Source: Zygnema cylindricum (lineage: Eukaryota; Streptophyta; Zygnematophyceae; Zygnematales; Zygnemataceae). Taken from it: a stretch of 64,000 bases of DNA. This document shows positions 56,662 through 64,000 of this stretch, in pieces. The stretch spans positions 1-64,000 of the forward strand of contig JBBHKE010002802.1 of the NCBI GenBank assembly GCA_037447655.1, in the 5' to 3' direction. The position numbers were made by a program, and so were the translations under genes. Position 1 is the stretch's first letter. Each line of letters starts with the position of its first letter. Below the pieces are notes generated by a model, which saw only the letters and a program-made list of their open reading frames with translations, was not told the DNA's origin and ran no database searches.

Positions 56662-57344
56662 CACCGCCAATCGCTATTAGCGTAGAAGTTTCTTTAGCGT
56701 ACATGAAAAATTACCGTGGTTTATGCTAATTAAGAATTTGAAAATTTTGAAAAAAAACATACATTCTAATTGTTTAATAATTATAATTTGGGTCTTTGAA
56801 AAAATAAAATGTAGGTCGCAAACATGCTTACACTAATATAGGTATTTGTACAAAATCTGATAAATCGTACAGAAATCGTACGTTCACACGGTCGAAACGT
56901 GGTTGCTGGACGAATATGTGAGAACGTGATATTTTATAACCCGATTATATCCCATTTTTAGAGCCCACATTCTCATGCGTCTGCGGTTACTAAAACTCAT
57001 TAAATATACTTTTTCAATTAAAAAGGTACAATTTTGTACGGTTTGACACCGTCTGTACACCACATTAATTAAATGATGACGTACTTCCGTTTTGTACGGT
57101 ACTAAAAAATTAACCCGTGTGAACAGCGCGACGGCGTACGAATTGTCAGATTTTGTACGGCTACACAGATTAGTGTAGACATCGAAAGGGCGGGCATTTA
57201 TTATTCAGGACAACCCAAATTACAGTTAGGGATTAATTAGTGTATATATTTTTTTTAAAAAAAAAATAATTCCCGATTAGTGTTAATAACACTAATTTTT
57301 TTTTTACGCTATTTATTCCTTTACTCTCATAGCGATTGACGGTG
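56662..57344 (-). mobile_element. TA-flanked MITE (M1, diverged, inverted)
   Basis: 683 bp, TA|CACCGCCAATCGCTATTAG to ATAGCGATTGACGGTG|TA. The right half matches the left half of the M1 copy at 38396 in inverse orientation. Confidence 0.8.
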
Positions 57345-57351
57345 TACTGTA

Positions 57352-57899
57352 CACCGCCAGTCGCTATTAGAGTATATAACGCCAATTCGGTGCCCTTTTT
57401 TCAAAAAAAAAAAACCTGAAATACAATCCATAATTCTATTTTTTCCATTATTCTAATTAGGTTTTTTTTTTTTCAATTAGCGTTAATAGTGGAAGTACAC
57501 TGCGATGGAAATAGTGTGGCGTACGAACATGGTATCTCCGTACGAAATGGTATTTTTTGAATTACAAAGGCATAAAAAGACACTTAACATTATTGTGCAC
57601 ATAAGTGAATGTGCACTGGAAGAAAGAGATGCAAACTCGTCGACAAAAATCACGTTCTCATATGTTCGTCAGTCGACCGTGTGAACAGCGCGACGGCGTA
57701 CGAATTGTCAGTTTTTGTACGGATACACATATTACGGTAGACATCACAAGGGCGGGTATTTATTATTCAGGACAACCCAAATTACAGTTAGGGATTAATT
57801 AGTATATATATGTTTTTTTTTTTTAATTCTCGATTAGTGTTAATAACACTATTTTCTTTTACGCTATTTATTCCTTTACTCTAATAGCGATTGACGGTG
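57352..57899 (-). mobile_element. TA-flanked MITE (M1, inverted)
   Basis: 548 bp, TA|CACCGCCAGTCGCTATTAG to AATAGCGATTGACGGTG|TA. It is the inverse of 17221-17764 and 38396-38944 and follows the preceding copy after exactly TACTGTA. Confidence 0.85.
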
Positions 57900-58704
57900 T
57901 AATATACTGAACTATACTGTACATTGTTGTATAGTATTGCAGTACGGTTTAGTCTCCATGTGCCAAAGGAAGGGTTTTTTTTTTCTGTCGTTTTCCTGTA
58001 AAACTTAGAGCCGTTTCAACCATACAAAAAAATATAAAAAATGAGAAGTGCATTTCGCGTCATCATCGAATTTAGGATGTACTACATATTGTCGTCTTGT
58101 GTTCTTCAACCCACGACCACGCCAAAAAACGTCATCTTCAAACTTTTATTTAAAACACAAGGATGATGTGTTTTAAAACAAAGCATTTTCGAAAAACAAA
58201 TAAGAACAAATAGGAACACGTGTTAGCACGTGTAAAAATTTGTACAAAAATTTCAAATGAATTCAAGCTATAGCGAAAGGTTTACTATACGTTATGCTTT
58301 GTCCGTTCACGTTCAGGTATGACGAGGCAAAGTACACAATTTGTTTAGTTTTGTCCGTTTGCGCCTGGTACAGAGCCATTTTACGCCGAGCAGACAGGCG
58401 ACGCAAAGGCAAATTCCATCTTCTACAACCGTGAAACATCACACGCTGGAAGGCAGTACGTCTACAATGTCACGAAAATTCATGCGACGTTACAAGCAGT
58501 TACAAAAAATAACGTGCTTCATTACAGATTGTAGAGGTTGACAGCCGTCACGGGCATTTTCAACATATACAATCGTCACACCTTAAAGTGAGTATGTCGT
58601 TGTTTACACATAGAGATGCCTAAAATCCGGGTCCGCGGGATCTCTTCTAAAAAACAAAGCTTTTCCCCTTAGTTACAAGTACATGGAGACGCACCCTTAC
58701 TTAA
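57900..58704. other. Non-coding stretch, nothing recognised
   Basis: Short frames only (for example 58341-58541), without motifs. Confidence 0.4.
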
Positions 58705-58780
58705 TGACATTAAAGTAATTATGGAGATAATTATAAAAGGAATTGCAAATCGCAGAGACAATTTTTGTTGGGCATAAGTA

Positions 58781-58976
58781 CACCGTGAATCGCTATTAGC
58801 GTCAATGTTTTTTTCGCATCTTAAAACATATTTCCTATGTGCACACTTGTCGGATTGTGGATTTGACGGCCGCGATTGAGAATTAAAATTCTCAGGTTCC
58901 GATTGGCAATCTAAAATTGAAAATCCGACAAGTGTGTATAGAGAAAAGATGTTTTAAGTGATGTCGATTAACAGTG
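58781..58976. mobile_element. TA-flanked MITE inserted in the foldback arm
   Basis: TA|CACCGTGAATCGCTATTAG to GTCGATTAACAGTG|TA, 196 bp, with a strong internal inverted repeat (CACTTGTCGGATT / AATCCGACAAGTG). Confidence 0.7.
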
Positions 58977-59311
58977 TAGTCGCGTCAACTTTTCAAAAAT
59001 TGTACACTTTACGTAAAGATTAGTACAAGTTATGTACCTTTGATTTTATATTTGACGGTTAATCTGTCGAACAACTTTGACTTGCGAAATATTGTAATGA
59101 CCGGTTAAAAAAGTGTCGCGCTTGCGAACGATGACCGTTATAAAAAAACAATGGTTCACACAGTCGGCCAAGGTTTACTGTAACAAAACTCCGACAACCA
59201 CATGTAAAATAAATTGCTGCGCACCGGTACTTTCTCACTTCAAATGAGCTTCAATTGAAATGAAATTAACTTCGTACAAGAGAAGAAAACGTACTAACGT
59301 ATAAATATCGA

Positions 59312-60096
59312 CCTAGTTGTTAAAATTGCGCGATTTTTTCATTTTTTCCAGTTTCTACGTATTGTACGTGACTTTTGAAAAAATCGCAAAAAAACGTCTA
59401 CTGTAAACTGCAACTGTCAATTACGGAAAACCTATAGACAATTTACGGTAACTATACGGTTTTTTACTAAAATTGTACGGAAGTTGATAAAAAGATACGA
59501 TTTACGTATCAATAATTTTTGTTTTGTAAACTGAACAACATGTTAACGGATATGTACATAATTTTATCGTACACCTATGGACAATATCAAAAAGAGACGT
59601 TGTAGCATCACACTATTTGCTCGTCGAAAGTTCAAAATGTGGGTACGGACGTTTTCTTCAATTTTTTGAAAAGAAGCCGCCATGAAAATTTCAACAATTG
59701 AAATTGAAGCTTGAAGGAAAACGTCATTACTGACGCCACGTAGATAGATAGACAACATTTATTCTGACAAAAATGTAGTGTTGTCGAAGATTTGAACCCG
59801 GACCTACAAATACTTCGGAGAAGAAAACCATTGTCGTCCGTAACCAATTGATGGAAATGTTTGAATGTTTACATCAGGTTTGTTAAGTGAAAAAATAGTT
59901 CAAATTTTCTACCGCTCATTTAATAGAAAGCGTACAAACTGCAATGCATGTTCAATTCAATTTATTTAACATGTACAAAATTGTACGGACAAAAAATCAT
60001 GAACGATTTTTACAAATTTTTCAAATCGACCTCTCGCGTTTCTACATATTGTACGCGCTTTTGAATCGTGCGTAAAATGCGTTTTGAACAACTATG
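59312..60096. mobile_element. Deletion derivative of the 52925 hAT element
   Basis: 785 bp, CCTAGTTGTTAAAA...TTTTGAACAACTATG, with a perfect 8-bp duplication AATATCGA at 59304-59311 and 60097-60104. The left ~430 bp match the 5' flank of the 52925-55929 element and the right ~250 bp its 3' flank; the transposase is missing. Confidence 0.9.
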
Positions 60097-60835
60097 AATA
60101 TCGATGAAACTAAATGATAAAAACGCGCGAATATTGTCATTTAAGTGCGTATTTTATTTTGCCTTTATGTGCGCAATTTGTTTTTTTTGTGCGCATTTAC
60201 CATGTGCGGCAAAGACGCTAACCGGAGATCTCAAATCTACGGCGCAGGCTCAGGGCGTACATCTCCGTTTGCGTTTAGTACGAATTGACACGGCAGAACG
60301 CTGCACAAAAGTTTGCAAAGCATACTGCACAAAGCGTTTGCAGTTGATAGTTTGGACCCGTTTGTCCGCATTCTCAACCTAGTGCACCGACAACGATATA
60401 GGTGCACTAACATCAACCGAAGAACACAACCTTTTCCGTACGCTGGCCAAACGTATCACCACATCCAAAATTGATCAAGTGAAAAAATTGAATTGAGAAA
60501 GTACCTCCTCGCAACAATTTATTTTACATGTGGTTGCAACATTTTTGTTACAGTAAACCTTGGCAGACCGTGTGAACTGCTTTTTTTTTATGACGGTCGT
60601 CGTTCGCAAGCGCGACATTTTTTAACTGGTTGTTACAATATTTCACAAGTCAAAGTTGTTCGATGAATTGACCGTCAAGAATAAACTCAAAGGTACCTAA
60701 CTTGTGTTTATCTGTACTTTAAATGTACAATTTCTGAAAAGTTTACGCGACTACCTGCGCGCAGCAAAAATTGTCTTTGCGATTAGCAATTCCCATTTAT
60801 AAAATAGTACGTTACCGAATGTGCCATTTCATACT

Positions 60836-61756
60836 TGATCTTCTACACTGTGAACCGCGTATAGTATTAATAAATTGTTATTGTAAAGAAATAAAGTGTT
60901 AATAATTATATTTTGGGTTCAAAGGCCTAACGCTAGCAAAACATTGATGTTAGTTTATCCATCTAACACCAATTTTGGATACACATTCCCATAATGAAGC
61001 CGCTGTAGGATGTGTTTAAACCATCCACGTTTGAACATGTGAGAACAGGTTCGGGCGATTTCCCCCCGTATTTATGATTAGGAATCAAATCTGAGTGGGA
61101 ATTTTCCAGTCGACACACTTACTTATGTGTGTCGAAGCCTTTATTTGATACTCTTTCTGTATCGTTTTCTTTCCCCATGGCTTTCTGATTTCGTTTTCCC
61201 TACTTTTCTCACTAACCTTGCCATAAAAATATGCCCATAGGTAGTAAAAATAATTGTTTTTCAAAGCTTTTTCTTTGCATACAATTATTATTGTGTTTCA
61301 TTCGAAAAGTTTGAGACGAAATCGATAGTTTGAAAGGGAGAGGGAGATGCGAGGACGGTCTACACTTATACAAAGGACCCATGAATAACAGAGGATATGA
61401 GACCCCTGCAACTTGTTTTTGTATATGCGCTTGACGGGCAAGGAAAAAAAAAGCGAGAACTCTCGCTCGTGCTAAAAAATTTACACTCGTGTAGCACTTG
61501 CGTGGATGTTTCCACATTCGTTGTTCGAATGATACTTTAACTAAAATCACCTCGTGAGGTGATTTTTGATAAAGTTTTTTGATGAGTTGGCTCCGCGTAA
61601 CCAGGGGTCAAAATCACGAAATCGCCAAAATGAGACGAGAAGACGACAAACATAGAGATGTCATACCGCATCTCGTCGGCCATTTTAGTTGTTTATATTT
61701 AGGTGTTAGGAAGGGCAGCCGCTACACTAATTTGTGTTTGGGTATTATTTGGGTTT
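60836..61756. other. Non-coding stretch with a MITE end remnant
   Basis: TACACTGTGAACCGCG at about 60844 resembles an M2 end without a partner. The frame at 61550-61212 (minus) has no domain. Confidence 0.4.
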
Positions 61757-62240
61757 CGCAGGACCGTACGACGTGTACCGTACGACCTACATTTTCCGTG
61801 ATTTCCGGGATGGCGATTTGGATCGTACCCGCGGTCCTACCGTACGACGTATATTTTCCGCGATTTCCGCCGACGGCGGATTTGATTATTTCGCGTCGAC
61901 CGTACGACTTACGTCGACCGGAATTCCCGCTGCCACAAATTGGACCATACTTGCGGTCCTGCCGTACTTATTTATTTTTTCCGGATTTCTTGCCGACGAC
62001 ACATTTTCGAATTGCGTCGAGACAAACAAACTTACCGTACTATATATATTTTGCGCGATTCTCGCCGACGGTAGCTTCGATCATTTCATGTCGACCGTAC
62101 GACATATATTTTCCGGAATTCGCGCGACGACAAAGTGGACCGTATCTGCGGTCATACCGTACCTACTTTCATTTCCCGGAATTATGGCCGACGACAATTT
62201 GTAATCATTTCGCGCAAGGGAGCATCTCGACCGTCGACGC
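61757..62240. repeat. Degenerate tandem array, about 62-bp period
   Basis: About 6-7 units starting ACCGTAC(GAC) and containing TATATTTTCCG, CGCCGACG and GACCGTA/CTGCGGTC words. The landmark GGA(T/C)C(G/A)TA(C/T)(C/T)(C/T)GCGG recurs near 61819, 61943 and 62130, spaced 124 and 187 bp, close to two and three 62-bp units; one unit is about 10 bp longer. The long open frames across it on + are caused by the low stop density of the repeat. Confidence 0.75.
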
Positions 62241-63590
62241 AAAGTATACGATTCTCGTAATATCTCATCTTGACCGTTGACGCGTGTGACAGACAAAGAT
62301 ACTGTCAGTTCTGACGAAGCTACGCTATTGGACTATTTTAAGTCGTGAACCATTTGGAGGTTCACGCATTCACATGTAGATAGGAAGGGTTTTAATCCGT
62401 AGGTTATAGATTCTGTAACGTAGGGCATAGGATTTCGGCCTCCTATTGGCTGAATCCAAACTAGACGCAAATATTTACATAGCACGCTGTACTGTGATTG
62501 GCTTGTTTTTGCTAGGCGTAGTTTTGGTTACTTAGTTCATTTCGCATCATTTCCTGCACACAATTTTCAAGTGCAGGAATTATTTATTTGATTTATTTTC
62601 AGTATTGAGGATTCTCTGCAGCCATCTTTTTATTTGTAAAATTGTCCGGACAGCTTAGAGGCGATTTTCTGCCTTTGCGTGAAGCGTCTAGTTTTCTATT
62701 ACATTATCAATATCTTGTAAATCCTTACAAATTAATCTATACGGCTTTGGCCAAGACCTACACGGTTTCCCTTCACTTTTCTCATCCTTTTGAGTGGATT
62801 TCGACCGCGATCTCACAACACAAACTTGTTTTCCCGATTGTGGCTGAACTTTAATTAGTGTGGAAGTTGCATTTTGGGATTATTGTTGTGTTGTTTTTAT
62901 TTATTGTGATTGTGTATTTATTTCTATTTGGCTTATGCGCATCTTTTGAGTATGGTTATCTCAAACCTCATAAGTGTCGGGCATATTGTCATTTCCGGTT
63001 TTTATTTATCTTTCTCGGTTGTTTATGCTTTGATTTATTCTATTTAAGTATAAACTCAGATTATCCTTGAAAAGATAACTCATGCAAGGAATATAAATAG
63101 ACCGTGGGGCCTAGTGGTCATCCATCGGCTTAGTATTCCTGCACTTGAAAATTGTCTTATTTTCTTTTCTCGCTTGTTTGTTTTTATTTCAATTTCGGTT
63201 TTCTTTTTATTTAAAGAAAAAAAAACAAAAATATATATTTATAGATACATTTCTACAAATATCTATAACTGGTTTTACATTTATAATTACCATTTGCTTG
63301 TTTGTTGACGTTTTATCTTATTGGCCAATTTTCGGCCAACGATACACTACACTAACTTAAGTATTTGGTTTTTGTTTTCCCCATTTTCTTTGTTATATAT
63401 CTTGAGCATCGTTTGCTCACATTGAGACATACTTCACTTAGGAGTGGAGTTAGTGGAGCGGATCCGTTCTTGGGAGCTCTACAAAACTTTGGTTGTAGCG
63501 AACAACCGCAGTTCACCCTTGGCAATCACCAGATTGCTAAGAGTGTTATGTAAGTATCACGATGCCTTGCGGGTACATGCGCGTGTTAAG
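62241..63590. other. Non-coding stretch with a 21-bp inverted repeat pair
   Basis: ACAATTTTCAAGTGCAGGAAT at 62560-62580 and its exact reverse complement at 63135-63155 bracket about 550 bp of T-rich sequence without motifs. The left copy also lies in a local hairpin (TTCCTGCAC...GTGCAGGAA, 62551-62579). Confidence 0.5.
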
Positions 63591-64000
63591 TGTTGTCTTT
63601 TGGAAAGCTCTCAGTCTCAGAGCAGCGCAGCAACTATAAAGACAGCAGCGCAGCAACTATACAGACAGCAGCGCAGCTGCTATACGGAAGAGCAGCGCAG
63701 CTGCTATACAGCAGAGCTGCGCAGCAGCGCAGTTGCAGAGCAGCGCAGCAGCGAAGCTGCGATACTAACAGGACAAACGCAGCTGCGGTCACTTTGGATA
63801 AGATCCGTACAGACAACGCAGCTGCTACTATCTTGGATATGATTTGGTGCAGGACACCGCAGCCGCGGGTGATATAAATGTGATCCGGTACGGGACAACG
63901 CAGCTGCGATTAATATGAATCTAGTCAACGGACGAGATTCATAAGAGTATCACAAGTGACTTAGCCGACAAGTATTTGTACAGTAACTTAATATAGAATC
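63591..64000 (+). repeat. Start of a Copia LTR of the B/E family, cut by the window edge
   Basis: It begins TGTTGTCTTTTGGAAA as element E's LTR does and continues with a long GCAGC-rich tract (63620-63760), GGACAAACGCAGCTGCGG and GACGAGATTCATAAGA, as in B's LTR. It is a 5' LTR on + or a solo LTR; the rest is outside the window. Confidence 0.85.

Larger units (their letters stand above)
58705..60835. repeat. Long inverted repeat (foldback), arms about 355 bp
   Basis: The left arm (58705-58780 and 58977-59255) and right arm (about 60480-60835) are reverse complements with roughly 80% similarity by eye; shared words include CAAGGTTTACTGTAACAAAA, ACCACATGTAAAATAAATTG and GTCGCGCTTGCGAACGA. The left arm is interrupted by a 196-bp MITE (58781-58976); the loop holds a 785-bp hAT derivative (59312-60096). 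Outer ends are too worn to define terminal motifs. It could be an old foldback or MULE-like element with long terminal inverted repeats. Confidence 0.78.

Noticed and set aside
61579-62280. 233-codon frame as a repeat protein
   Set aside because: The DNA period is about 62 bp, so peptide repeats do not stay in register; the repeat is at DNA level.
63095-63140. Possible tRNA A-box (CCTAGTGGTCATC)
   Set aside because: No B-box or acceptor pairing follows within tRNA length.

Overview
This is a nuclear genomic window from a plant or close streptophyte relative. The evidence is one intact intron-containing gene for a probably plastid-targeted EamA/DMT transporter, plant-type Copia and hAT transposons, and isolated exons resembling plant housekeeping genes. 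The species cannot be named from the sequence. Most of the window is transposon-derived; only one host gene (40125-45168, + strand) looks intact.

Layout. (1) 1-370 is the edge of a minus-strand Copia-type element that leaves the window. (2) 1199-15665 is a three-level Copia nest: element A (+, truncated) holds element B (2994-15420, +), which holds element C (5628-11986, -). B and C each have perfect 5-bp target duplications. (3) 15666-26590 is degenerate sequence with TA-flanked MITEs, a 583-bp hAT MITE, a cysteinyl-tRNA-synthetase-like exon, a 1.4-kb AT-rich minisatellite, a TCF25-like exon, a polypurine tract and a decayed Gypsy integrase. (4) 26591-32163 is Copia element E (-), of B's family. 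(5) 32274-39544 is a MITE graveyard with PIF/Harbinger-like and hAT-like insertions nested in older elements. (6) 39989-45357 is the transporter gene, with TATA box, seven exons and a polyadenylation signal. (7) 46104-56325 holds hAT MITE copies; one is split by a very young Copia (D, 47412-52888) and by a 3-kb hAT element with a nearly whole transposase (52925-55929). (8) 56662-64000 has a MITE doublet, a long foldback repeat holding a deletion derivative of the same hAT, a 62-bp-period tandem array, and the start of another Copia LTR at the right edge.

Most interesting signal. In every resolvable Copia family here (A/D, B, C, E) the gag start codon lies inside the LTR. The LTR/internal junction is always crossed in the same reading phase: 59 nt from start codon to LTR end in B, C and E, 134 nt in D and 92 nt in A's surviving 3' LTR. 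The sequence just inside the LTR is complementary, not to the 3' end of a tRNA, but to the anticodon arm of initiator tRNA-Met. So the primer binding site is itself gag coding sequence. Half-tRNA priming is known from Drosophila copia and yeast Ty5; combined with a gag start carried in both LTRs it is unusual for plant Copia elements.

All boundaries, target duplications and frames were read by eye. No database search was run, so family assignments rest on recognised motifs.
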